Shown here: one piece after another, positions 1-8,430 of the stretch
Numbering within the stretch: the stretch's first letter is position 1
Layout of the letters: every line of letters starts with the position of its first letter
Source: Pontibacillus yanchengensis
GTDB taxonomy: Bacteria > Bacillota > Bacilli > Bacillales > BH030062
NCBI RefSeq assembly: GCF_009856295.1
Contig: NZ_WMEU01000003.1
Location: forward strand, 372,001 to 436,000
Direction: 5' to 3'
Length of the DNA: 64,000 nt
Notes under the pieces: generated by a model
Databases searched by the model: none
Seen by the model: only the letters and a program-made list of their open reading frames with translations
Told to the model about the DNA's origin: nothing
Position numbers and translations under genes: made by a program

Positions 1-1
1 A

Positions 2-280
2 GAAGAAAATGGTGGCGACTCTGGTGAAGAAGCTGGCGGCGATAGTGGTGGCGAAGTGAACACTGCAGAAGCAGAGAAACTTTATAAACAAAACTGTGCA
101 AGCTGTCATGCGAACGACCTTTCTGGTAATGTTGGTCCAAACTTAAAACAAATTGGTTCTAAGCTAGATAAGAGTGGCATTAAACAAGTTATCATTAACG
201 GACAAGGCTCTATGCCTCCAAAGCAACTAGAAGGTCAAGAAGCGGAAACCGTTGCAGCTTGGTTGGCTACGAAAAAGTAA
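2..280 (+). CDS. cccB: c-type cytochrome (CccB-like), 5' end outside window
   Basis: This is the C-terminal part of a small membrane-attached cytochrome c that carries electrons at the outer face of the membrane. The frame is open from the first base, so the start and the lipoprotein signal lie before the window. The visible N-terminal part is a Gly/Ser/Glu-rich linker (residues 1-18). The haem motif CASCH follows, then GPNL and, near the C-terminus, the axial-Met region GSMPP. In Bacillus cccB precedes ftsEX, and the same order is seen here. A GTG at 56 could be read as a start, but the low-complexity linker in frame upstream shows that it is internal. The family call is secure; the CccB assignment rests on synteny. 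Confidence 0.85.
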   Translation, partial: EENGGDSGEEAGGDSGGEVNTAEAEKLYKQNCASCHANDLSGNVGPNLKQIGSKLDKSGIKQVIINGQGSMPPKQLEGQEAETVAAWLATKK

Positions 281-314
281 CTATTTTTGATAAAAAAATA
301 CTTATGTGTAAAAA

Positions 315-358
315 CCTAGATAATTGGATGATTCATCCATTGTCTAGGCTTTTTTTTG
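315..358 (+). terminator. Rho-independent terminator after cccB
   Basis: A long inverted repeat (CCTAGATAATTGGATGA paired with TCCATTGTCTAGG) is followed by a run of eight T. It lies 35 bp after the cytochrome stop codon. Confidence 0.85.
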
Positions 359-393
359 TGTGCCAGGAAATTATAAAAATGTTATGCATAGGA

Positions 394-600
394 GGCCCCG
401 TCCAGCTTCAGCGACTAGTATGCTTTCCTCGCCTCTGTACGATAAGTCAACATCGAACGCTTGCGCTCTCTGTGTTCCCTTTATCTCATACGGATTTTGA
501 GGAAATTCGATTAAACTCGCTGTCTCACGCAGCAACATCGAACCAACCCACGTCCTGTAGGCCGCAGTATATACGTCGCTAACCGAGCGCTTTTGTTCTA
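394..600. repeat. Dispersed ~200-bp intergenic repeat, copy 1
   Basis: This non-coding element begins near GTCCAGCTTCAGCG and ends near GCGCTTTTGTTC. Related copies lie at about 28564-28735, 47312-47518 and 54732-54943. Shared landmarks are ACGATAAGTCAACATCGAA, CTCATACGGA, CACGCAGCAACATCGAACC and the closing GTACGTCGC-AACCG. It accounts for most of the 588-bp gap between cccB and ftsE. Reading frames across it are not conserved between copies. Confidence 0.85.
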
Positions 601-750
601 GTTCTGTGGAAATATGGATAATAGTATGAATTTCATTTTAAGATTTAGCAAACGCTTTAGCTATTGCCATACAGGCGATTGTAAGAGATTAGGTTGTAAA
701 ATCTGAAATAAAAATGTAATAATTTTATGTCTAAAAAAATCGAATTTAGA

Positions 751-759
751 TGTTATAAT
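751..759 (+). promoter_or_regulatory. Candidate extended -10 promoter for ftsEX
   Basis: TGTTATAAT contains an extended -10 (TGnTATAAT) about 110 bp before ftsE. No good -35 box is seen, which is usual for extended -10 promoters. This is a sequence match only. Confidence 0.5.
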
Positions 760-867
760 GAAAAAGACGCAAAAAAGAGTCACTATTTGAACAATCAAAA
801 AATTAACTTACAGTCAAAGGTAGAACATCATAGATAAACAACGATAGAGACACAGGTGGTTTTCTAA

Positions 868-1554
868 ATGATAGAGATGAAGGACGTTAACAAGACATAT
901 CCAAATGGGGTTACAGCCCTTCAAGGAATCGATTTATCCATAGCTCAAGGTGAGTTTGTGTACATAGTTGGGCCTAGTGGCGCTGGTAAATCTACGCTTG
1001 TTGGATTGATGTTTCGTGAAGAAAAGTACACGAGTGGTAGCATAACCATTAACGGAATTGATTTAGACAAGCTAAAAGAACGCAAAATCCCACAGCTTCG
1101 ACGTAATATCGGGGTTGTGTATCAGGACTTTAAACTATTACCTAGACTCACAGTTTATGAAAATATAGCGTTTGCACTTGAGGTTCTTGAAGAATCCCCT
1201 AAAAATATTAAGAAACGTGTTATGGAAGTGCTAGATTTAGTGAAATTAAAAAACAAAGCACGCCATATTCCAGATCAATTATCTGGTGGGGAACAACAGC
1301 GTGTTTCCATTGCTCGTGCCATTGTAAATCATCCAAAAATGATGATAGCAGATGAGCCGACAGGGAACTTAGATCCAGATACTTCTTGGGACATTATGCA
1401 AATCTTCGAAGAAATCAACGCAAAAGGTACGACCGTCATTATGGCGACCCATAGCAAAGAAATCGTAAATACAATTCGAAAGCGTGTCATAGCCGTTGAA
1501 AGTGGCCGTATTGTCCGTGATGAAAGCAGGGGTGAATACGGTTATGAAATTTAG
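868..1554 (+). CDS. ftsE: Cell-division ABC transporter ATPase FtsE
   Basis: FtsE is the cytoplasmic ATPase of the FtsEX complex, which controls cell-wall hydrolases across the membrane. The 228 residues carry Walker A GPSGAGKST (about 36-44), the signature LSGGEQQR (about 137-144), Walker B MMIADEPTG (about 158-166) and an H-loop in MATHS. Length and motifs are standard for the family. The start follows AGGTGG at a suitable distance. ftsX overlaps its end by 11 bp, so the two are translationally coupled, and the M23 hydrolase downstream is the likely enzyme controlled by the complex. Confidence 0.97.
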   Translation: MIEMKDVNKTYPNGVTALQGIDLSIAQGEFVYIVGPSGAGKSTLVGLMFREEKYTSGSITINGIDLDKLKERKIPQLRRNIGVVYQDFKLLPRLTVYENIAFALEVLEESPKNIKKRVMEVLDLVKLKNKARHIPDQLSGGEQQRVSIARAIVNHPKMMIADEPTGNLDPDTSWDIMQIFEEINAKGTTVIMATHSKEIVNTIRKRVIAVESGRIVRDESRGEYGYEI

Positions 1555-2437
1555 AACATTAGGAAGACATGCGCGTGAGGGTGGTAAAAACATCTATCGT
1601 AATGGATGGATGACCGTTGCATCCGTTGGGGCGGTAACAACCACCTTAATTCTAGTGGGCGTTTTTATTGCGCTGATGCTTAATTTGAATGAAATTGCCA
1701 ACAACGTAGAAAAAGACGTTGAGATAAAAGTACTGGTTGAATTGACAGCTGAAGAAGGTCAAATTGATGACCTGGAATCTAAGCTCAAAGATATTCCTGA
1801 AGTCGAATCTGTAAATTTCTCTTCTAAAGAGGATGAACTGAATCGACTCATCAAAAGCATGGGCGAAGAAGGACAAGCTTGGGAATTATTCGAGCAAGAC
1901 AATCCATTAAATGATGCGTTTGTCGTAAAAACGACAAATCCGGTAGACACATTTGATGTAGCTGAAAGCATCAAAGGCTTCGATTATGTGAACGAAGTTA
2001 ATTACGGTCAACAAGTAGTAGAAAAACTACTCAGCTTCACCAAATATGCTCGTTACATAGGAGCAGGACTTATTATTGGACTTGTTTTCACTGCTATTTT
2101 CCTTATTTCGAATACGATTAAACTTACAATTATGGCTCGAAGCAAGGAAATTGGCATTATGAAGTTAGTCGGAGCAACAAATAGCTTTATTCGCTGGCCA
2201 TTCTTCATTGAAGGAATGTTGCTAGGCATATTAGGCTCACTACTTCCAATCGGTGCTACCGTTGGAGGGTATTACTACCTTTACAATAATTTAAGAGATA
2301 AAATACAGTTTACATTTGTGGAATTACTACCATTTAACCCGTTCGCATGGCAGCTAGCTCTTATCTTGCTGGCGATTGGAGCGTTTATTGGGGTTTGGGG
2401 TAGCGTTATGAGTGTCCGTAAATTCTTGAAAGTATAA
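1544..2437 (+). CDS. ftsX: Cell-division ABC transporter membrane subunit FtsX
   Basis: FtsX is the membrane partner of FtsE; it passes ATP-driven movement to an extracytoplasmic hydrolase activator or hydrolase. I chose ATG 1544, inside the end of ftsE, because AGGGGTG precedes it and the protein then starts MKFRTLGRHAREG, as FtsX proteins do; an in-frame GTG at 1496 would add an unlikely 16 residues. There are four membrane segments: one near residues 24-47, then an extracellular loop of about 120 acidic residues, and three more from about 180 to 290. The 297-residue length is usual. It is co-transcribed with ftsE. Confidence 0.96.
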   Translation: MKFRTLGRHAREGGKNIYRNGWMTVASVGAVTTTLILVGVFIALMLNLNEIANNVEKDVEIKVLVELTAEEGQIDDLESKLKDIPEVESVNFSSKEDELNRLIKSMGEEGQAWELFEQDNPLNDAFVVKTTNPVDTFDVAESIKGFDYVNEVNYGQQVVEKLLSFTKYARYIGAGLIIGLVFTAIFLISNTIKLTIMARSKEIGIMKLVGATNSFIRWPFFIEGMLLGILGSLLPIGATVGGYYYLYNNLRDKIQFTFVELLPFNPFAWQLALILLAIGAFIGVWGSVMSVRKFLKV

Positions 2438-2471
2438 AATCACAGCGGCTAGGGAAGGGGAAAGCGTTGGA

Positions 2472-3851
2472 ATGAAAAAGGTAATAGGGATTCTTTCAAC
2501 ACTATCAATCGCATTAGCATTAACCTTTACGACAACAGCTGGAAATGTTTCAGCAGCTACCTTAGATGAGATCGAAAAAGAGATTAATGAACTTAAAGAG
2601 AAACAAAATTCTATTGATAGTCGTCAAAACAAAGTAGAAGGAAACAAAAACGAAACAGATTCTAAAATCAATCAAAACCAATCTGAACAGCAACAGATTA
2701 ATCAACAGATTAAAGAATTAGATCAACAAGTTGCAGATACGAACAGCAAGATACGTAAAAAGAACGAACAAATTAGTAATACGGAAAAAGAAATAACTAA
2801 AACAGAACAAGAAATCGAGCAATTAGAGAAAGATATTGCTGACTTAAAAGAGCGCATTGAAAAGCGTGAAGCGCTTCTAAAAGATCGCCTACGTAACCTT
2901 CAAGAGAATGGTGGCGACGTTAGCTATCTAGAAGTACTTATGGGTGCAAAGAATTTTGGAGACTTTCTTGACCGTGCAACTGCGGTGACGAAAATCATGG
3001 ACCAAGACAAGAACATTATGGAAACCCATATTCGTGAAAAGAAAGAATTAGAAGAGAAGAAAAAAGAAGTAGAACAAAAGAAGAAAGACTTAGAAGAAAA
3101 GAAACAAAACCTAGAAAATCAAAAAGCTGAACTGACAGCATTAAAAGAGAAACTAGACGCTCAACGCCAGCTTAAAAATAAGCTTATGAAAGAACTAGAG
3201 CAAGAAGAACAAGAGCTTAAAGAGAAAAAGCTTGAGTTAGAAGAACAACAAGAAATCTTAAGCAGCCAGAAAGCAGCAATCCAATCGGAAATGAATCGAG
3301 CAGAAAGTGATAAACAGCAACGTAAGGAACAGCTAGCTGCTCAACGCCGCGCAGCAGAGCGAGCCGCTGAACGTCGCGCAGCACAGGATAATAGTAGCTC
3401 TAGCTCATCAAGCAACAATGGTGGTAGTACCAGTACGCCAGCACCAAGTGGTAGTGGGTTTATCAGCCCAGCTAATGGCCCCGTAACATCTGGGTATGGT
3501 TCACGTTGGGGAAGCACTCACTTTGGTATTGATATTGGAAAATATGGAGGGTCTAGCCCAATCAAAGCTGTAGCGTCCGGAACAGTAATTAAATCCTATT
3601 ACTCTTCCAGTTACGGAAACGTTGTCTATATTTCTCACTCTGTGAATGGTCAAATTTACACATCCGTGTATGCACACTTACAGAACCGCGAAGTTTCAGA
3701 TGGCCAATCCGTATCTCAGGGTCAACGTCTAGGATATATGGGATCAACAGGACAATCTACTGGACCTCACCTACACTTTGAACTTCACAAAGGCCCATGG
3801 AACTATAGCAAGAGCAACGCTATAAATCCAGCTAGCTACATTAACTTTTAA
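2472..3851 (+). CDS. Secreted coiled-coil M23 (LytM-type) peptidoglycan hydrolase
   Basis: This is probably a cell-wall endopeptidase whose activity is gated by FtsEX, as EnvC or CwlO are in other bacteria. A signal peptide ends near VSAATLD (about residue 29). A very long Gln/Glu/Lys-rich coiled coil covers about 30-300, followed by a Ser/Asn/Gly-rich linker and a C-terminal M23 domain (about 335-459). The zinc motifs HxxxD (HFGID) and HxH (GPHLHFE) are intact, so it should be active. It starts 34 bp after ftsX, behind GGGGAAAG. A Tn7-like transposon is inserted immediately after its stop codon and separates it from its own terminator, now at 23125-23159. The coding sequence looks undamaged. 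Confidence 0.93.
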   Translation: MKKVIGILSTLSIALALTFTTTAGNVSAATLDEIEKEINELKEKQNSIDSRQNKVEGNKNETDSKINQNQSEQQQINQQIKELDQQVADTNSKIRKKNEQISNTEKEITKTEQEIEQLEKDIADLKERIEKREALLKDRLRNLQENGGDVSYLEVLMGAKNFGDFLDRATAVTKIMDQDKNIMETHIREKKELEEKKKEVEQKKKDLEEKKQNLENQKAELTALKEKLDAQRQLKNKLMKELEQEEQELKEKKLELEEQQEILSSQKAAIQSEMNRAESDKQQRKEQLAAQRRAAERAAERRAAQDNSSSSSSSNNGGSTSTPAPSGSGFISPANGPVTSGYGSRWGSTHFGIDIGKYGGSSPIKAVASGTVIKSYYSSSYGNVVYISHSVNGQIYTSVYAHLQNREVSDGQSVSQGQRLGYMGSTGQSTGPHLHFELHKGPWNYSKSNAINPASYINF

Positions 3852-3855
3852 TTTT
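3851..3855. repeat. Target-site duplication (ATTTT), tnsA-side copy
   Basis: ATTTT directly abuts the TGT terminus at 3856 and recurs at 23088-23092 directly after the ACA terminus. Tn7-type transposition produces five-base duplications. The first A is also the last base of the M23 stop codon. Confidence 0.88.
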
Positions 3856-3861
3856 TGTTTA

Positions 3862-3944
3862 GTGACAAAGATATCGTTAAAGAACAAAGATATCCTTAAA
3901 TGACAAAGATATCATTAAACGGGAATTACAAAGATATCGTTAAA
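3862..3944 (+). repeat. Four packed TnsB-type binding sites (tnsA-proximal end)
   Basis: Four direct copies of ACAAAGATATCnTTAAA begin near 3865, 3885, 3904 and 3928. Spacing is about 20 bp, so three adjoin one another. This resembles the packed right end of Tn7. The tnsA start lies 98 bp further in, so transposase binding here could also repress the operon; that is inference. Confidence 0.85.
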
Positions 3945-4041
3945 AGTTCCAATAAATATAAACAAACAAGAATAATTATGCACATCTTAGTTAATTACTT
4001 TAACAAGGTGTGCTTTTTAATTATTAATAGGAGGATGATGA

Positions 4042-4845
4042 ATGGCACGTTTTAATTATGAATTGACAATGGCTAAAATTGAAAAGTTTAAGAATGAAAG
4101 GAGAGGTGAAGGAGATTTAGAAACATACAAGCCCTGGATTACAGTCAGAGACTTGGCATCTAAAGGGAGAAGCAGTCGAGAATTTGGAGTGAAGGTCAAA
4201 AGAGAATATCATTTACTTTCTGATTTAGAGAGGTATTTCTTTTATATAGCGGAATGGTCAGACAATATTGTTGATATTAAAGAACAATTTCCTATATTAG
4301 AGAGAGAGAAGACTATGGAGATTGCAGAAATATTGGGTTTTAAACACCCTAAAGATACCAAAACTAAGGTTAATGCAGTAGTAACAGTAGATTTTTTAAT
4401 TTCGTTCAAAAATAAAGAAGGCGAAATTAAAACAGTCGGTAGGTCAATTAAACCTTCTAGTGAACTGATAAAGAAAAGAACTATAGAAAAACTACTAATA
4501 GAAAAACACTACTTTGAATCTATTGGAATAGATTGGGCGATTGTTACTGAAAGAGAAATTAATAAAAATCTTGCGGTTAATATTCAAGAATTAAGAGAAT
4601 ATTTACTTCGTGAAAACCAGATAGATAAGGGAGTAACAGACTTTCTTTTAAGTAAAATGAAAACGCTTTCAAAGGAGGGTGTTATTATGGAGGATATTAA
4701 ACATATAAGCCAAGTTGAAGGTTTCAGATTGGATGAACTTTTAACTGCATTAAAAGTTCTAATTGCTACTAAACAAATCCCTTTTAACTTAAACCAAAGA
4801 TTAGATTTTAATAAAACTTGGTCTTTTTATAAAATCGGAGGTTAA
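4042..4845 (+). CDS. tnsA: TnsA endonuclease
   Basis: TnsA cuts the 5' ends of the transposon so that, with TnsB, it moves by cut-and-paste. The 267 residues show the expected restriction-enzyme-like core: acidic EWSDNIVDIKEQFP (about 73-86), VDFLIS with the metal-binding Asp (about 118), and the SIK tripeptide at the place of the usual QxK (about 135-137). A C-terminal domain that should contact TnsC follows. The start follows TAGGAGGATG closely. Three bases separate it from tnsB. Presence of TnsA argues against a replicative Tn5053-type element. The S-I-K instead of Q-x-K is a mild departure. Confidence 0.9.
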   Translation: MARFNYELTMAKIEKFKNERRGEGDLETYKPWITVRDLASKGRSSREFGVKVKREYHLLSDLERYFFYIAEWSDNIVDIKEQFPILEREKTMEIAEILGFKHPKDTKTKVNAVVTVDFLISFKNKEGEIKTVGRSIKPSSELIKKRTIEKLLIEKHYFESIGIDWAIVTEREINKNLAVNIQELREYLLRENQIDKGVTDFLLSKMKTLSKEGVIMEDIKHISQVEGFRLDELLTALKVLIATKQIPFNLNQRLDFNKTWSFYKIGG

Positions 4846-4847
4846 AC

Positions 4848-6938
4848 ATGATTACTACAAATTCAGTATATCAATGGCAAGAAAGCGGAGAAAAGTTTAG
4901 AATATTGTGGATCAACCCAAGTGCAACTTACGCATTTGTAATTGACATGGAAAATTATAAAAATAATATGCCATATGAGTTCCCTCTACACAAAATGCAC
5001 AAAGCAATTTTACTGGGAGAAATATATCATATAGAAGACCCAATAAGATATCATCCCTCAGATGATAAAGAAAAAAATAGATATTGGGAGATATTAAAGG
5101 ACATTGTAACTATAGAACCTGCTATCTATCAGAGCAAAGAAAGATACAGATTAATTGAGGGGTTAATGAGTAAGTATGATGTATCTGACGTAACACTTTA
5201 TAAAAAGTTAAAAAGGTATTGGAAAGGTGGGATGTCTCCGGCTGCTCTTTTAGATGGGCGAAAATGGTCAGGTGGAAAAGGTGAAGAAAAGATATCTACT
5301 AATAAAAAAGTTGGGAGAAAAAACTCAAATAAAAATTTATCAATGCCAGTAACTGAAGAAATAAAAAAACAAATCAATGCTTCTCTTAAAGAACATTTTT
5401 TCAATAGAGAAGGGGCTACTCTTAAATTTGCATACGATATGTTTATTACAAAATATTATTCACAAGCTGTAAAAAATGATGATGGAACAATTTCTTTTGT
5501 TGCTAAGGAAAACCATCCAACACAAAGACAGTTCCATTATTGGGCAAAAAAGTTATATTCTCCAAGTGAAACGATTAAAGGAAAGAAAGGTGAAAAAAGA
5601 TACCAAAAAGACCATAGAGGTTTAGAGGGGTCGAGTATATATGAAGCTATGTGCCCCGGAAGTAGATTTGAAATTGATTCAACTATTGGAAATGTCTATT
5701 TGGTTAGTGAGTACAATAGGGAAGAAATTATTGGAAGACCGACCATCTATTTGGTAGTGGATGTATATAGTCGTATGATTGTTGGTTTTTACGTGGGTAA
5801 TGAAAGTTCATCATCTTGGTTTGGTGCTATACAGGCCCTTGTAAATACAATACGTAATAAGAAAGAGCTTTGTGAGCAATATGGTATTCAAATAAATGAA
5901 AATGAGTGGCCAACAAAATATTTTCCTAAAGCCATTTTGGCGGATAAGGGTGAGTTTATCGGCTACAATTCAGATCTGATTACACAGAACTTCAGAATAA
6001 GGGTTGAGAATACCTCTTCTTACCGGGCTGATTTAAAAGGGACTGTTGAAAAGATGTTAAATTTAATCCCAGAGAGTATAAGACCATTCCTCCCTGGTCA
6101 TATAGAACCTGATCACCGTGAAAGAGGCGGGAAAGATTACAGGTTGGAGGCAAAACTTACCATCAGGGAATATAGTGAGTTAATTATTGAGGCTATTTTG
6201 CATTATAATAAAAGCTTTAAAAACACCTACCCCTTAACAAAAGAAATGATAAAGGAGAATTTGAAACCAACCCCCATAAATTTATGGAACTGGGGCATTA
6301 ATGAAAACCCCAGCAACTTAATAGAGATGAGCCCTGAAGAAGTCTATTACAACTTATTACCTCGTAAAAAAGCAACAGTGACACATAGAGGCATTGAGTT
6401 TAAAGGGGCTAGATATATTTGCGATATAGTAAGAGAAGAGAATTGGTTAGCGAATGCTCGGAATTATGGTTCATTTAAAGTTGATGTTAGCTATGATACA
6501 AGGAATACCAATAAAATATACTTGCATTATGAATACAAGTTTATTGAATGTTTGCTTCTTCCTCATCAAGAAAAATATATGAATGTAACATTTGATGACC
6601 TAGATTCCTTACGGCAGCAGTTAAATAATCAAAATAAAGAACAAGAAGAACAACAGCTTTCTAATAACGTTGGCTTTAACAAAACAATACAGGGGAAAGT
6701 TGAAGAGTTTACAAACCAACCTGAAAAAGAATCTCCTAAACAAACAAAAAAAGAACGTGTTGAAAATATATTAGAAAATAAAAAAGAAGCTAAAAATCAA
6801 GAAAGAAGGGCCAATCCTCTAATTTATGGTCAACTAAGTGATAATGAGTCAGATGATGCAGATAAAAACCAATTTAAAAGAAAGTCTATATTAGAGTTAG
6901 GTTTATTTCAAGACGAGGAGGAAAGCGATAATGGTTGA
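4848..6938 (+). CDS. tnsB: TnsB DDE transposase
   Basis: TnsB recognises the transposon ends and performs the 3' cuts and strand transfer. The 696 residues fit TnsB: N-terminal DNA-binding region (about 1-250), then an RNase H-like core with Asp in FEIDST (about 276), Asp in ILADKGEF (about 366) and Glu in KGTVEKM (about 401). A beta-barrel-like region and a long charged, Gln/Lys/Glu-rich tail (about 590-696), likely the TnsC contact, follow. The tail ends in an acidic motif (GLFQDEEESDNG). The gene overlaps tnsC by 8 bp. All three catalytic residues are present. Confidence 0.94.
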   Translation: MITTNSVYQWQESGEKFRILWINPSATYAFVIDMENYKNNMPYEFPLHKMHKAILLGEIYHIEDPIRYHPSDDKEKNRYWEILKDIVTIEPAIYQSKERYRLIEGLMSKYDVSDVTLYKKLKRYWKGGMSPAALLDGRKWSGGKGEEKISTNKKVGRKNSNKNLSMPVTEEIKKQINASLKEHFFNREGATLKFAYDMFITKYYSQAVKNDDGTISFVAKENHPTQRQFHYWAKKLYSPSETIKGKKGEKRYQKDHRGLEGSSIYEAMCPGSRFEIDSTIGNVYLVSEYNREEIIGRPTIYLVVDVYSRMIVGFYVGNESSSSWFGAIQALVNTIRNKKELCEQYGIQINENEWPTKYFPKAILADKGEFIGYNSDLITQNFRIRVENTSSYRADLKGTVEKMLNLIPESIRPFLPGHIEPDHRERGGKDYRLEAKLTIREYSELIIEAILHYNKSFKNTYPLTKEMIKENLKPTPINLWNWGINENPSNLIEMSPEEVYYNLLPRKKATVTHRGIEFKGARYICDIVREENWLANARNYGSFKVDVSYDTRNTNKIYLHYEYKFIECLLLPHQEKYMNVTFDDLDSLRQQLNNQNKEQEEQQLSNNVGFNKTIQGKVEEFTNQPEKESPKQTKKERVENILENKKEAKNQERRANPLIYGQLSDNESDDADKNQFKRKSILELGLFQDEEESDNG

Positions 6939-8418
6939 TTATTTACTTGAGGAATATGAAAACAATCCCTTTATTAAAGCCCTACCGCCAATCCAAAGCT
7001 TAGGAACCTCATATGAACATATGATAGTCGATCAAGTATTTTCTGAAGAGGAGGTAAAGTTACCGGAAGAATTAAAGAATTTTGTATTGCCTAAATTAAA
7101 AAGATTGTATCTACCTCATAGCAAAAGTCTAGACCTAGAAAAAAGAATCTCTATGGTAATGAGATATGGTTACCTGGGAAGGAACCCATTAGAGAAAAGA
7201 CAATATCAATCTCTCTTTAATAAAGAGTACATGTATGAAGAGTTACACGACCAAACAGATAGCTTTGCTTTAATTGGCATCCCAGGCATCGGGAAAAGTA
7301 AAACCGTTGAAAAAGTCCTATCAAGGTATCCGAAAGTAGTAAAACATAGCGCACCAATAAATAGATATCAAATCACCTATTTAAAGCTTGATTGTGCACA
7401 TGATAGCTCCTTAAAGACGATTTGTATGTCATTTTTTTCTGAAATAGATGCCGTACTTGGAACTAATTACGTAAAGGACTTTGGAAGAAAAACATTTTCT
7501 ACAAGTGCCATGGTAAATAACATGGCTCACCTATCAAAACTTCATGCTTTAGGTATTTTAGTTATAGATGAAATTCAGTATTTGTTATCTGGACAAGGGA
7601 GTAGTTATGAAAAGGTAATGAATTTCTTTGTTAGTTTATCGAATTCTGTAGGAGTGCCCCTGTTACTAATGGGAACCATGAGAGCAAGAGAAATTTTACA
7701 AAGAGATTTCAGGCAGGCTAGACGAAGTTGCGGAGTTGGTGATTTAGTCTGGGAAAATTTCAAAAGTGATGATAAAGAATGGAGAGCTTTAGTTAAAACC
7801 GTATGGAAGAACCAGTTACTGGATGAAATCCCAAATTTAAATGATTCATTTTATAATGTCCTATATAAAGAAACTCAAGGAGTTCCAGATATTCTTGTGA
7901 AGTTGATGCAAATGTCTCAAGTAAGAGCATTAGAATTTGGCACTAAACACTTAACCCCCGAATTAATTCAAAGTGTTTCAAAGGAAGACTTTCAATTAAT
8001 TAAACCGATGCTGAAGGCACTTGAATCAAACGATAATAAAGAACTAATGAAATATGATGATCTTATGCCTTTGAGTCATAAAGGAAAAGACACCCCTGAT
8101 AATAAAACAAAAAAGAAACAATCCTCATCTTCATTACATCAAAAAACTTTTGATTTTTTAAAAGAAATGGGACATAAACACTATATGTTGGATTTAATCA
8201 TTGAAAAAGTTATTGACGAAATGAAAAACCCAACTTTTAAAGAAGTGATTCCGAAAGTATTGGAAGAAATAGAAGGCGTTCAACCAAAACAAAAATTGCT
8301 ATTATATGAGGACTTATTTACTGAAATTAAAAGCTATGGACCTGGAAAAGAGGCTATTGAAAAAACATATGAGTATCTTGCCGCGAAGGGATTAATAAAA
8401 CAAATATCATTTGAGTAA
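6931..8418 (+). CDS. tnsC: TnsC AAA+ ATPase regulator
   Basis: TnsC is the ATP-dependent connector between the target-choosing protein and the TnsAB transposase. The 495-residue protein has Walker A GIPGIGKSKT (about 116-125) and Walker B LGILVIDEIQ (about 207-216), then sensor-like GTMRAREIL and arginine-rich FRQARRS segments. The start is an ATG inside the end of tnsB, preceded by GACGAGGAGGAAAG. A C-terminal extension beyond about 360 lacks an assigned domain and may bind TnsA or TniQ. The gene is 12 bp before tnsD. Confidence 0.92.
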   Translation: MVDYLLEEYENNPFIKALPPIQSLGTSYEHMIVDQVFSEEEVKLPEELKNFVLPKLKRLYLPHSKSLDLEKRISMVMRYGYLGRNPLEKRQYQSLFNKEYMYEELHDQTDSFALIGIPGIGKSKTVEKVLSRYPKVVKHSAPINRYQITYLKLDCAHDSSLKTICMSFFSEIDAVLGTNYVKDFGRKTFSTSAMVNNMAHLSKLHALGILVIDEIQYLLSGQGSSYEKVMNFFVSLSNSVGVPLLLMGTMRAREILQRDFRQARRSCGVGDLVWENFKSDDKEWRALVKTVWKNQLLDEIPNLNDSFYNVLYKETQGVPDILVKLMQMSQVRALEFGTKHLTPELIQSVSKEDFQLIKPMLKALESNDNKELMKYDDLMPLSHKGKDTPDNKTKKKQSSSSLHQKTFDFLKEMGHKHYMLDLIIEKVIDEMKNPTFKEVIPKVLEEIEGVQPKQKLLLYEDLFTEIKSYGPGKEAIEKTYEYLAAKGLIKQISFE

Positions 8419-8430
8419 AGGGGGGATTAA

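Noticed and set aside
259..582. Open frame of 107 codons after cccB
   Set aside because: It crosses the cccB end, a terminator and the 200-bp repeat; frames are not kept in other repeat copies and there is no ribosome site.
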